Shown: piece after piece, positions 10,468 through 20,954 of the stretch | Numbering within the stretch: position 1 is the first letter of the stretch | Layout of the letters: each line of letters begins with the position of its first letter | Source: Notospermus geniculatus | Taxonomy: Eukaryota > Nemertea > Pilidiophora > Heteronemertea > Lineidae | Direction of reading: 5' to 3' | Assembly: GCA_002633025.1 (NCBI GenBank) | Contig: NMRB01001752.1 | Coordinates: 70,884-134,883, forward strand | Length of the DNA stretch: 64,000 bases | Program-made: the position numbers and the translations under genes | The notes under the pieces: generated by a model | Databases searched by the model: none | The model's input: only the letters and a program-made list of their open reading frames with translations | What the model was told of the DNA's origin: nothing

Positions 10468-11172
10468 ACGCTCTAAAACTTATTTTATGGACAAAGGTGT
10501 TTGCGTAATAGGTGATGGTTGACAGTTGATGGTCATGAATTGAATTTCATAATGATTCAATAGCTCAGTGACATCCAAAGTTGTGTTAATGTGTTCCATG
10601 CCTCCATAAACCTGTGAATAGACACAAAGATCATCAAATTTGAATGATGAACAGTTGGCTATACGGAGGTGCCGGTGGCCATGTTGGACGCCATATTGGA
10701 CTTACCTGTTAGGTAATGGTCCAATGTCATTTTTAATGGTCTTAATGTGTTCCTTGCCCCCAAAAACATGGGGATAGACACCAAGATCACCAAATTTGAG
10801 TTAATAGTTACAGACTTATGCCCATTCAGAGGTGTCGGCGGCCATGTTTGACGCCATATTGGATTTCCGTGTTACGTAATGGGCCAACATTGTTTTTTAT
10901 TGTTTTATTGTGTTCCTTGCCCCTGAAAACCTAGGGATAGACACTAAGATCATCAAATTTGAGTTGATAGTTACAGACTTATAGCCATTCAGAGGTTTCG
11001 GCAGCCATCTTGGGCGCCATCTTGAAAAAAACACTTTTCCGGGCGTCCAACTTTGGTAAACTTTTAGTATGTTAAAAAGTGCACTAAAACCTACCAGAAT
11101 CAATTGAAAAACCTTTTGTAGCAATTTTTTGGGGGTTGAGGGGGTATTTTCCATATATTGACCTGACTAAAA

Positions 11173-11333
11173 GTACCTTTCGGCAGCAAAGTATTCGTGA
11201 TGGGTGGTGATTTCCGCCAGGTCGTCCCTGTCTTACCAAGACAACCACGAACAGCCGTTGTAGAAAACTGTCTAAAACGCTCACACCTATGCCAGTCTTC
11301 AAGATGTTCAAACAAACCCAGAATATGAGGGCA
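11173..11333 (+). pseudogene. Helitron-type PIF1 helicase fragment (central motifs)
   Basis: The frame reads VPFGSKVFVMGGDFRQVVPV then VVENCLKRSHL. The block GGDFRQVxPV is helicase motif III of the Rep-Hel protein of Helitrons. A one-base shift near 11296 continues as FKMFKQTQNMRA, which is the expected next segment. It stops matching at 11334, where a different TE gene takes over. The C-terminal helicase part appears at 12811-13438. Confidence 0.75.
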
Positions 11334-12312
11334 GGTCTTGGATATCCCCCGAAGCGGTTTTATACAAATGCATCCGAGGCCATGAATCGCAAAATTCAAG
11401 CGTGGCAGCTAAAGCCTCGCTTATGTTGCCCTACGCTGTGATAGAAATAGCGTCAACAAGTTGCAACTGATAACTTATGTCACCACCGACTAGAAAAATA
11501 CCGATCGGTCGCAACTACCTGGAACTAGTTTATCGCCGTCTTTTGAGTGCGTATGTCGACACTGATTTCTTTTGATTTTAAGTAAAACGTGCTGAAGTTG
11601 AACACGTGCGATTTTCTGGATCTGGATATTTGTAGTTTGCAACTAGTTACTCGCTGACGCCCGAGAGCTTATGTCACCTAAGAGGTTGTGACTAATTAGT
11701 TCCAACTACGCGACGATTATCAGTTGCCAACTAGTTCTGACTGTACGTAAGGGCGACATAAGCGAGGCTTAAGGCGTGAATCTGGGCTTTACGCTTTTGT
11801 TAAGTCAATAAGGGGGTTTATTCATGCTCAACAATAGGATTGTACGAAAAGCCTATGCAGGTGCATCGGGCTATCTGTGCATTAGAGACACCTTTCGCCC
11901 CATTCTTTTCCGAGAGAGTTTAATTGACATGCCTGCAAAAAATCGAGATGCATGGTTGAAGAGTGCTGCAAACATGGCAAAGCTGTCCTTGTCCGAACTT
12001 CATGCACACGCCAAAAACCCAAATGCGACCTTCAGCCACAGCCACTGTTATGGTTTTAGTGAAAAGCTTAGAGACGTTAATTTGGCTCAACTGGTGATTG
12101 ACGGCATTGCCAAGAAGGCAAAGGAACTCTGCGATACTGAGGGTGCAATTGCAAAAGCACCATCTCATGATTCTTCAATCATTAAATTTGTGCCAGGTTT
12201 AGAACCAACCCGTAATTCAGAAATCACCCACATTCGTCGAGGTTTGGCGACAACACCCTCTGTACATAGGCATACCTGTACAGTGGAAAAGGAAATGACA
12301 CATTTCTTCTGA
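11334..12312 (+). pseudogene. MULE-like transposon gene fragment, split by a MITE
   Basis: The sequence reads GLGYPPKRFYTNASEAMNRK before the MITE at 11413-11769, then LRRESGLYAFVKS after it. A stop and frameshift near 11820 lead into an open frame to 12312 (RKAYAGASGYLCIRDTF ... AKKAKELCDTEGAIAKAP). The YTNxxE(S/A)xN block and the later KA..L....aI..AP block resemble the region after the MULE DDE core and before a SWIM finger in a widespread invertebrate TE protein. This assignment is from memory and moderate. Only about 200 codons remain. Confidence 0.5.
11413..11769. mobile_element. 357-bp MITE with TAA target duplication (PIF/Harbinger-like)
   Basis: The ends AGCCTCGCTTATGTTGCCCT and the reverse complement AGCCTCGCTTATGTCGCCCT form a 20-bp TIR with one mismatch. 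TAA flanks it at 11410-11412 and 11770-11772. A 3-bp T-W-A duplication is the hallmark of PIF/Harbinger elements. The coding frame continues across the site when the element and one TAA are ignored, which supports a late insertion into the MULE-like fragment. Confidence 0.85.
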
Positions 12313-12810
12313 ATTTCTTCAGTCATCTTTTAAATACCAAGTAACGAGTACCAAGTACCAAATACCACAAGACCAGCAACATACCCAAGGCCGGTACTCG
12401 TAGTGTACAGTACACTATAATAGGCCTATGAGCCAGATTCTTCACATCTTACACACTGAGATCACCCAGCATCACTTGATACTGCCATCACATGTTTACA
12501 AGTTTACAGGTTCATGGACATGGTCATTAGAGGCGCGCTTCAAAAAGAATCAAAGCCACATGGGCCAGGGAGACTCCACATTCCTTATGTGTATGGCAAC
12601 GGAGGCCTGTAGGTGTATCACTAACAGAAAACAGCAACGCCACGCCTGTCAGTGCCATCTGTCCATGATTACTGGAACCAAAAATTATTTTAGAAAGAAA
12701 TCCAGGCGGTTCAATCCAATGATGCAAAATCCAGCGTCCAGGGTCCAGAGTCCAGACTCCAGCGTCCAGGTTATTACAACTACCTTCTACACCCACCAAC
12801 GACACCTACC
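12313..12810. other. No supported gene; short simple repeats
   Basis: This holds a run of 'AAGTACCAA'-like words near 12340 and a TCCAG-based run (CCAGCGTCCAGGGTCCAGAG) at about 12730-12772. It lies between the MULE-like piece and the helicase C-terminus and could be degenerate Helitron sequence, but no motif is readable. Confidence 0.45.
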
Positions 12811-13438
12811 TTGCAACTCAACGATATGGTGATAAAGAAACTACCAGGCCAGGAGCGGATCTATCTCAGTGCAGATAAAGCAATCTGTGATGTTGAAGAA
12901 GAAGCAGACAATATTATCCTCAAGAATTCCTCAATTCCATTACTCCCACAGGGATGCGCCTCATCGCCTAATAATGTTAAAAGAAGGTGCCATCATCATG
13001 TTGTTGCGAAATCTTGACATACAGAAAGGACTCTGCAATGCAACCAGACTATTCATTCACTGCCTCCACAACAATGTTCTCGATGCAGAAATACTGACAG
13101 GAAACGATATCCATCAGGGTAAAGGAGTCCTCATACCACGGATAAAGTTAGCACCCTCAAATGCCAACTTACCATTCACCTTGCAAAGAGTACAATTTCC
13201 AATGCGAGTGGCCTATTCTATGACCATTAACAAGTCACAGGGACAAACATTTCACAAACTAGGCATCTACCTTCTAGCTCCAGTTTTTTCTCATGGACAG
13301 TTGTACGTGGCCTTCTCACGAGCAAGAACTTTCAATAGCATTAATGTCAAAATTGAACCAACAGCCAATCAAGGACAATACAGCACACCAAATGTTGTAT
13401 ACAAGGAAATCCTACGAACTTCCACACCAACGCCATAA
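12811..13438 (+). pseudogene. Helitron PIF1-type helicase, C-terminal domain
   Basis: It begins NDMVIKKLPGQERIYLSADK. A frame change near 12945-12960 leads into PHRLIMLKEGAIIMLLRNLD, then IKLAPSNANLPFTLQRVQFP, VAYSMTINKSQGQTFHK (helicase motif V) and GQLYVAFSRART (motif VI), with a stop at 13436-13438. These are standard C-terminal blocks of Helitron Rep-Hel. The catalytic rolling-circle nuclease is absent and there is a frameshift, so this is a dead, internally rearranged copy. The Helitron terminus follows 6 bp later. Confidence 0.85.
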
Positions 13439-13444
13439 CAGCAA

Positions 13445-13479
13445 TGTCTGCACCCGTGCGGAGCACAGGTATCAGCTAG
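13445..13479 (+). mobile_element. Helitron 3' terminus (hairpin plus CTAG)
   Basis: A short GC-rich hairpin (CCGTGCGGAGCACAGG: stem GTGC/GCAC plus CC/GG) is followed 6 bp later by CTAG at 13476-13479 and then T. Hairpin plus CTRR next to T is the diagnostic Helitron right end. It lies just downstream of the helicase stop, as expected. The 5' TC end could not be located. Confidence 0.8.
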
Positions 13480-14223
13480 TCTACAACGAAGAGGATGTTG
13501 GGGACACCAAGGGCATCATTCGCGTCGATGAGAAAATTCACCTTAAAATTGGTGCATGCGTAATGCTTTTGCAAAATCTCACTAATACACATTTGTGAAT
13601 GGTAAAATCGGTGTCGTCAAAGCACTTGGAGAGAAAGAGGCTGACGTGAAGTTTAAAGGGGTGGACAGCATCACCACCATCCACGGCGTGCACTTTTCGG
13701 ACTACTGCCCCTTACTGAGACGAGAAGTAGGACACAGGATTCAGACTCCTCTAAGACTATATATGGAATTACGGTCCATAAGGCCCAAGGCTTGACCATG
13801 GACAGAGCTGTTGTGGATTGTAGGTATATGAGAAATCCTGGCCAGCTGGCTGTTGCCATACAGAAAAAAAAATGGCTGAGGGTTCTTCACTTTAACGAGA
13901 AGGAAGTACACTGTACCACCAAGAAGACGGGGGCTTGTGCTGCGGCTCGAGGTTTTCAGAAGACAGTTCGGCGAATCGGCCTGTTGGCTGAAGTTTATGG
14001 AGAGGTCCACATCATGGATCGTGAGCGGGATCGTGGGTGGCAGTTCCCATCAGGGAAGACATATTTACTGAACCCCCAGGTGGATGGAAGTGTGACATTA
14101 CATACTACACGACGAACAGCAGCACCGGCAACATCAGCGGTGGTAGGCCTACAACTGGCTGCAGTGGAAACAGCATGTAAGCAGGTCATCCTCCATATCC
14201 ATGTCCTCGACGGGACAAACTGA
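13480..14223 (+). pseudogene. Second PIF1-like helicase, C-terminal part, non-Helitron type
   Basis: Immediately after the Helitron CTAG the sequence reads IHLKIGACVMLLQNLTNT, breaks frame, then VNGKIGVVKALGEKEADVKF. It breaks again near 13760 and continues as YGITVHKAQGLTMDRAVVDC and MRNPGQLAVAI (motifs V and VI), with an extra tail to 14223. The motif set resembles the minus-strand helicase at 38661-39844 more than the Helitron enzyme. The N-terminal half is absent, which fits a Helitron having landed inside this gene. Confidence 0.7.
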
Positions 14224-14239
14224 AGGGGACAGTAGGAGT

Positions 14240-15960
14240 ATCGGCAGGGGCATAACAGGTGAGGACGCTTCATTGATTGCATGAGGTCGGACATCCACCC
14301 GTCCCACCAAGTCAATCACGTTCGGTTCCGAGGCCAAGGCCTAAGCCTACTGTAGGCTTTCCTCTATACAAGTTTATTTGATTGTTGGAAAGTGAGCACC
14401 ACAATTATTGCATGCATGTCGGTTAAGCATTGTTTTGCTTTTCTGTACCCCCTTAAACTAACGACCTGTAATAAGAATATTACCTTGATATTAATAAAGA
14501 TTTATAAACATCAGCTCATCGTTGTGGCAGCACTTTATATTCAGATATTCATGTACCAAATAAAGACAGCCCTAGATACATGTATCTTCTGTTATTCAAC
14601 ATTAGAAAAGCTTGTTGCCAGTGGTGGAAAATCATAGGTATATTTGAATCAGTAAGGAGCATTTTACAGAGTGTACATTTGCATTGCAAGTAATATATTG
14701 ACTTTTTTCAGGTTTGACAAGAACTAAACCTGTGGACGTTCTGGGATTTGCATCTGCATTGGAGGAGGTACCAGTAATGGGCTGAGGCTGAATCATAGCC
14801 CAACTTTGATGTTTGATCATACACCAGAGTGCAAGTATCGTGGGAGCAGTACTGTGGCCCGACAATAATTTTGAGGGCATGGCCCTATGCAGACAATGCT
14901 GATTTCATTAAGTGTACAGAGTGTTCTATTATTGACTCTCATTGTACTCTTGGTAACTGGACAGGTGCTTTGATGCTTTGCTTTGATGGTTTCTATTTCA
15001 CTGTAAGTCTAATTAGCACCTGTCGTCCATTTATCATTTTTTTTTTGTTATTTCATGTATTGGATTTCAGACAAAACCTGCTAACATTTTAATACACTAG
15101 TTGGCTGAAGTAAGAGAGTAAATATGTATGAGAGACCATAGGATGATCAATGAACGGTGTTCATATTTGATAATATTTTACTTCAGATAAGATGCACAAA
15201 CTTCTGCAGACGCATGGAACTGTTCCAAAACCATTTCGAGCAAAGGTTGTTGGGCTCTTACTGCTCAGAAAAGAAGCAGTTCTTTAATGCATCCAATCAA
15301 AACGTTGATGTGGCACATCGCTCTAGAGGATCAAAAATCACTCAGCACGTCTCAACATCTACGACGAAACTCACTAAAGTACCTTACCAAAGGGAAAACT
15401 GTCTTACTCAGGAACGTCATATCAAGGGGAACACATTTTACCACCAACAGTACTACTATGATCAGTGCGTTTCATCACCACGCTTTGGCGCTGCTTCATC
15501 AGTGTGTCGATGCACCATTAAAGCACGATCCTCCTTTAAATAGTGACTCTCACGCACTGATGGTAGGGCGTAAAAATGTGGTGATCCAATGCACCCAGAC
15601 GTTTATAGTTATTAAGGGTTTATATATTGGTTTTATTGTTGTACTACTTTCTGAAATGTGTATTGGTCAGTACGCTCTCGAGAAGTAAAGGACCAGTCAC
15701 ACCAGAAACGTGCGTCGACCGTCACGGCAGCTGCGGCCAATAACTGGAGTTAACTACAGCGACGCCCAAAAACTACTGGAGTTCTCAATAGCGGCTGCCA
15801 CACAGCATTTTCTTTGAAGCACGTCTTTGGCAGATTTGGTGTGGCCTTTGAACATGTTGAATGTTAATACATTGAAGTTATTTTCTTGGCAGCGAACAAA
15901 TTTTGCATCTTTGGTTTGGTGTGACCACAGTAAACACCACTGAACTGCTGAAACTTGGGA
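14240..15960. other. No supported gene
   Basis: The longest open frame (15157-15543, 128 codons) shows no recognisable motif and no clear splice or start context, so I do not call it. Another (15287-15688) overlaps it in a different frame. Sequence is AT-rich without large repeats. Confidence 0.5.
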
Positions 15961-15971
15961 ACAACTCTGGG

Positions 15972-16339
15972 TATAGAGGTTCTTCACGTGACGTCACAGC
16001 TCCAAATATCCGCCATATTGGCCGTCAAATGACGCAACGTCACAGCACCAACACAGCGTTTTTGACGTGGTTTGTACGTTGTCGGCATTCATCGGACCTC
16101 TTCTGCACTGTTTACAGCAAGCCGTATGGATGATTCGCTTTGTTTTCAACACGGTTTTCACACCAGACCAACTACTTATGCTCAGAAACTGTGAGAGGCA
16201 AAGGGATTTGTTGAGTTGTATGCTCCCTGTGGTCTGTACGTGCCGCTAAACTTTTGAACCGAGAACAAGATGGCAGCATCCTGGCTTCATTTTGACGGCC
16301 AGTATGGCGGCCGTGTGACGTCAGTGAAGAACCTCTATA
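15972..16339. mobile_element. ~368-bp foldback MITE, TA/TATA site
   Basis: The ends TATAGAGGTTCTTCACGTGA and (inverted) TATAGAGGTTCTTCACTGA match, and homology continues into CGCCATATTGGCCGTCAAA versus GCCATACTGGCCGTCAAA, so the arms are at least 50 bp. TA (or the palindromic TATA) borders both ends. There is no coding content. Confidence 0.75.
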
Positions 16340-16654
16340 GAATCCGGCCGACATACCTTGATCATGCATGTAAATTTTTGGCATTTTCGTGGACCTAAAA
16401 TGAGCACATACTCCATGGAACATTTCATTTTGGATACTCTGGATGTGACACTGTACGTTCCTTTGTTGGGCGATGCAAAACAGGACCAATGGACAAAATG
16501 CGATCAAACAGTAAATTTCGAGCTGCGTTTTCCAACCTTGGAAGTGCATGGGAGATATCAGAGGAATTGTTTGATACCTTCACGTTGCTGAGGATGGAGC
16601 GAAAGAGAACACCTATGCTGCCGCTGCCATGAAGCGGTAAAGAGCAAAGCTTAA

Positions 16655-17961
16655 GGGCGATTCCATGAGGTGTCGTACGGGACATTTGGAGTAGTTTTTC
16701 TCCTGTCCCACCCAGATCTTTTGAGAAAGTTGGGATTAAATGTATTGCAGGGATGTAGAAATAGGAGAGGTACACAGGGACACCAACACTTGGAATGTTA
16801 ATTGTTTGACTGATCAGTAATTAAAAGAAATGTTCGGTGTCGTACGGGACATCAAAGTGGACAGCAGTTTTGACCTTGCATTATATATCTGAAAAAGTCT
16901 GTGAACTGGTTATAGCAACTGACTTCAAATGAACCATATAATATCACATAGTAGATCCTCTAGCTAACTGACATTCACTTTCCCTTTTCTTGCTTCTGGT
17001 TGTGTAGCTAAGCTAAAAAATGTGTGGTGTCGTACGGGACAAGCAAAAAAGTGTCGTACGGGACACATTTGTCCAGCGCACTAAGGCAGCAATAATATGG
17101 GTTCCCAGTAGAAGCAAAGCTTAATATGAGGTGGAATATTTGTACAGGTGAAGTGAACTTTATTTTAAACTTAAAACAACAGCAAAACATTATGTAAATT
17201 CTTGAAACAGCAGCAATAATGAACACCACAACAGCAGAATGCATTTAAAGTTAAAAAGTATGTTTTCTCCCAAGACCAAACTCTGAAATTCAAATCTGAT
17301 GCATAATGTAGAATGTTACACAACAACACACAATATGCTGCTAATAAAATATCCGAGATCTGTTGAAAGTTATTTTCAACAAAAAAATAGTAGGGGACAA
17401 TGGTGTCGTACGGGACAAAAGTGTCGTACGGGACAGCTAATTATCTGCTTTCTGATCATAACCAAGACAGCAAATTCAACAAATTATGGATAATATTGTT
17501 GCTCATGACTAACACTCAGAGAATATTAATTATCACTGTTGTACATCATACTGAACAAATGCTACAGACATAAATAGTAGTTTTTGGTGTCGTACGGGAC
17601 ACTGTGACTTCGCAAATTTCAATCCAAATTATTGAAATGTGGAAAAGGCCCAAACTTAATCTATGGCTGGTGGCAATACAATCTTACTATCCACTATCTA
17701 TTCAGGGTAAATGACAGTTGCTGTAACAGTAAACCAGTGGAGACAGCCTGGGTAAAAGATTAGTGAGAATTCACAGAATTTGACTTAAATTAGGTACCCC
17801 GACATGTAAAGGGTTAAAAAATTGATATACAAGACTTTTTGATCATAAATCTTTTAATTCCTGAAAGAAGGGAATATCAACTTATGAAAATGACCAATAC
17901 AACTTGAATTGGGGCATTCTGAACTTTTGCTTATTTTGTCCACCTTTTCATGGAATCGCCC
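16655..17961. mobile_element. 1.3-kb TTAA-flanked non-autonomous element with internal 15-mer array
   Basis: TTAA lies at 16651-16654 and 17962-17965. The ends GGGCGATTCCATGA form a perfect 14-bp inverted repeat. The body is AT-rich, without a transposase frame, and carries seven exact copies of GTGTCGTACGGGACA. TTAA duplication is typical of piggyBac (and some other TTAA-specific) elements; the family is inference. The flanking coding frame joins cleanly across one TTAA, so both the precise boundaries and the empty site are supported. Confidence 0.85.
16670..17601 (+). repeat. Seven exact copies of GTGTCGTACGGGACA
   Basis: Copies start at 16670, 16837, 17027, 17051, 17403, 17421 and 17587, all in the same orientation. 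Two pairs have start-to-start distances of 24 and 18 bp. The core CGTACG is palindromic. The first copy sits one base inside the left TIR; the last is about 360 bp from the right TIR. Identical words in an otherwise unrepetitive background suggest protein-binding sites. Confidence 0.9.
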
Positions 17962-18330
17962 TTAAAGAAGATCCTGCAGCCTGGGCTGCATATAAAGCAA
18001 GGGAAAGAGAGAGACATAGAATCAGGAGACTTAATCGAACAGAACTGCAAATTGCCCGTGAGCGGGAAAATGGGGCATTTCGCCAGAAGAAATATGCTGC
18101 GTAAATTAAGGGGGAAGTAGAGCTGGGAAATAATCAGAAGAAAAAGAAGGTTTCGACAAGATCAGGAAAGAAATCACAGCAGGAATATGGAGGGCTGCAA
18201 AACAGCATTGCCGTGTTAACAAATCAGCACAGAAGAGGAGACGAGAACAAGAGGGCCATGGGCCTGGACGCTTAGCTGACATGTTTATGATGTATGGAAG
18301 AAACTGTTCGACTGATGCATGATGAGGTAG

Positions 18331-18467
18331 GTCAATGGAAGTAGGTCAGTTCAAACCTACACTTCATTAGCTTTAGTTTGATACCAAACATGACTACCTT
18401 GGCTCCACTGGTCTTTAAGTAGGTCGCTAGGTCATGGAAGTAGGTCAGTTCAAACATACATTCCATC
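18331..18467 (+). repeat. Short direct duplication
   Basis: GGAAGTAGGTCAGTTCAAAC followed by CNTACANTTCAT occurs near 18339 and again near 18436. Confidence 0.7.
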
Positions 18468-18487
18468 AGATTTAGAACTGTCACGTG

Positions 18488-19175
18488 ACTTACAACTCAA
18501 AGCCGATCTCACGTTGGACCAAGCCGTTCAACTTTCATGGGAAAGCGAAATGGTAAATAGCCAGGTTGACAAGCTAAACAGGCCTGGCGACCAAGCCGTG
18601 AATGCTGGCCACTCTCGTCAGAAACCGAGCAAGATCGTCCCAAGGGAGCTAGACCCAAAAACCCGCAGAAAAATCGGGGTCACCAACAAAATTAGTCGAA
18701 TCAATGCAATGAAAAATGTGGTCCGTGTGCAGGTACTCATGGTCCCACACAAAGTTGTCCCGCTAGGGGCGCTACGTTCAGTTGTCAAGGAAGGTTCCAA
18801 ATGGTGGAACGTCCAACTGAAAATCGTCGTCCAGTCACGAAGCAGGCTGACTTAAAGCTCAAAAGTGTTGGAGGCACCCTGAAGTGCTGTGGGATGTTTT
18901 CAACAACCTCGTTTCTCGATGACCAGCGTCATCAGCTCAAGAGGTATGTCACTGCTGGCCCTAGCAGCTGCAACATTCTGTCACGACAGGTCGGAGAAGC
19001 TTTACCAGTTGCTTGGAATACTTGCTGGTGCAGATGAGGGCAAGTCTGCAATACATGAAGACAAGGTTGTACTAGGACAGTTGATGCGTGTCCGTGAGCA
19101 TCCTGAGATCTCTCTGGACTCTGCAGGCTTTCAAGGACGCACAGATCTCTTTCCATTCTCAGATGTCTGTTGAAA
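18488..19175 (+). pseudogene. Ty3/Gypsy-like gag and protease-region remnant
   Basis: The frame from 18488 reads DLQLKADLTLDQAVQLSW, a typical late-gag helix. After a one-base shift near 18700 it reads CGPCAGTHGPTQSCPARG, a C-x2-C-x3-H-x5-C zinc knuckle. From about 18850 LKLKSVGGTLKCCGMFSTTS and CNILSRQVGEAL resemble the segment between protease and reverse transcriptase in Gypsy-like polyproteins. No reverse transcriptase, integrase or LTR pair was found. It is a short decayed fragment. Confidence 0.6.
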
Positions 19176-19179
19176 GCAC

Positions 19180-20630
19180 TCTAGACTTGAAGCTGCTGTT
19201 AAACCTACCATTTCATTGCTTTAGATTTTTGCGGGCTTTCTTAAGCTACCTGCAGTATTATCATTATCATATTTTTTGTTCTATTTGTCAAGTCATAATT
19301 CTCATTCATAATGCATAACTGTGTTTTCAGGTCTTAATTTCAGTTTTACTAACAAAATATATTATTCTTCTAGGTCTCCTGTTAAATTATCCAATGTCAC
19401 CACTTCCGAGAATCGAAATGACTCATCCCTATCCGACGTCAAACTCACAAACAAATCATCTGTCCAGAGGTACAGTCTTGTTCGTATTAATATCAACACC
19501 TATTATCTCAAATATCTCATAAACCACCAAACCAATTTGAATGCGGTTTTCTGCATAAGGTCAGAAATCTTGTTGACTACAACTGGGCATCATTGTTTTT
19601 GCACAAGATTCACTTCTTCATTGCGTAATTTGTCATTGAAAAAAGGTCCAAAAAAAANACTTCAAATAAAACACTGGTTTTCTCTTGCTTGTTGGTACCT
19701 TACATCATAAATCAATGAGTCTTCTCGCGAGGGACAGGCCGGGGAACAATGTTCACAGATTTAAATAGATCGAGTAAGCTGCCACGCCATACAGAACAGA
19801 CAGAAAGCCACGTGCTATGATAAAAGTCACGAAAATGAATGGTGACGTCAGCGGTGTTGCCGCCTGGTGCTGAGTCATTGTGTGATCAGTGTATTGTGTG
19901 GAGAGATGAACGCGATCATCAACAGAAAGTCAGGCGGCTGTGCGCTATCATTTGGCTATAATACTAAGACGGAAACATCTTCCCGCCGCCGGGGTTGGGC
20001 GTTTCAGCAATACGGCCAGGAGCGGGATGCTGATGCGTATTTCGACGATCATATAATAATTTTAGAGCGTATTTGACTTCTTTGAATTGCAAGGCAATGC
20101 GTATTTGACGAACACTGCTATTCCTTTCGTGCGTAAATTGAGATTTCAGTGCGTAAAATACGTCCATACGCACGCTATTGAAAGCCCTGTACACAAGGTG
20201 CGCTTGGCTGAGCGTCCAAGATTATACACGCTATTACACTGCAGGTGATTGCGTAAGTGTAGTCAGAGGTGAGGGCGCCGTGGTTAATCGCTGCGGTAAT
20301 CCTTTTTCTCGTAATCGGTATACTATTAGGTCGTGGTTGGTCTTTGCTAGCACACGGGACTGAAGTGAACATTTGCTTTTTCGTTTGGTGTGATCAAAGT
20401 CGTGAAGCTGGGAGTAAGCGGGAAAGGTAAGGTCCATAAAAGTGCATATTCCTGGCATCCCTTTAATTTTGTCACTGTTCTATGAAATGACTCCTTATTA
20501 ATGGGGTTAATAACACCAGAGGTCGTTTTTAGGGGCATTTGTGAGGGTTTGCCACTCGTGGGCAGGGGCCACACGGGTTGGGGCGGACATGCCCAATGGT
20601 TTGGTGACGATTTAAGTGTCGTGTTCTGTT
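19180..20630. other. No supported gene
   Basis: AT-rich with one uncalled base near 19658. Several 60-130-codon open frames exist on both strands, none with a recognisable motif. No large repeat or TIR pair was noticed. Confidence 0.5.
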
Positions 20631-20633
20631 GCA

Positions 20634-20949
20634 GATGGTGTTGCCCACGACCCTAAACAGGAAACACTCCCTGGTAGGGAGCAATTTGCTCCCTTTGCTA
20701 TCAGCCTTCAAGGCTATGGTCGAGCCCCCGAAGGAGTACGCCAGATTGGCGTCCGATACAAGGCTGGAGGATGTCCCGGCTTCAGAGTTAGCTGATGCGT
20801 TTCTTCAGTTAACCGGAACTAAGCATGATGAGATGCTTACATTGGCAGAAAGAGAAAATAGCATGCTAAACTTGCGTATCCTGGTGCACCTAGCAATATT
20901 GCGGGCGAACGAGTTTGGCCAGCCAAAGGGACAGGATCTGTTACCTCGG
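20634..20949 (+). CDS. Possible exon of an unrecognised gene
   Basis: An open frame follows a good acceptor (TTCTGTTGCAG|ATGGTG) and ends at a donor-like CGG|GTAAGC. It encodes about 105 residues, including FKAMVEPPKEYARLASDTRL and KHDEMLTLAERENSMLNLRI: soluble and helix-rich, with no domain I know. The matching splice signals are the main support. It could be a host exon or a TE-derived piece. No flanking exon was identified. Confidence 0.35.
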
Positions 20950-20954
20950 GTAAG

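Larger units (their letters stand above)
7758..11163. repeat. Giant palindrome built from two inverted TE 3' halves
   Basis: The left arm (7758-9590) and right arm (about 10205-11163) are inverted copies. Both contain, from outside inwards, AGTCAGGTCA, a CCCCCAAAAAATTGCTAC block, 'GATGGC..CAAGATGGC' repeats, a cysteine-tail reading frame and ATTCCAATTATGA. The loop (9590-10205) carries different internal pieces of the same gene family on opposite strands. The left arm is longer because of a 729-bp MITE and one extra ~163-bp repeat. The best reading is that two truncated copies of one TE joined head to head. Confidence 0.8.
16590..18321 (+). pseudogene. Basic TE-like protein gene interrupted by the TTAA element
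   Basis: Left of the insertion the frame reads MKR, stop, RAKL; right of it KEDPAAWAAYKARERERHRI and onward to RQKKYAA. The codons meet in frame at the TTAA when the element is ignored. Further on (18151-18321) another frame gives GFDKIRKEITAGIWRAAKQH and KRRREQEGHGPGRL. The RYRAKLKxDP..W..YK.RER pattern is a recurrent basic, helical N-terminal region of uncharacterised TE-related proteins in invertebrates, from memory. The stop at 16639-16641 and the frame changes mark it as broken. Confidence 0.55.

Noticed and set aside
15157-15688. Two overlapping frames of 128 and 133 codons
   Set aside because: They share DNA in different frames and neither has recognisable motifs or splice context.
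16670-17601. Reading the 15-mer as a coding repeat (C-R-T-G peptide)
   Set aside because: Copies fall in different frames with stops between them; DNA-level conservation is the real signal.
16670-17601. CRISPR-like array
   Set aside because: The spacing is irregular, the repeats lie within a TTAA transposon, and the genome is eukaryotic.
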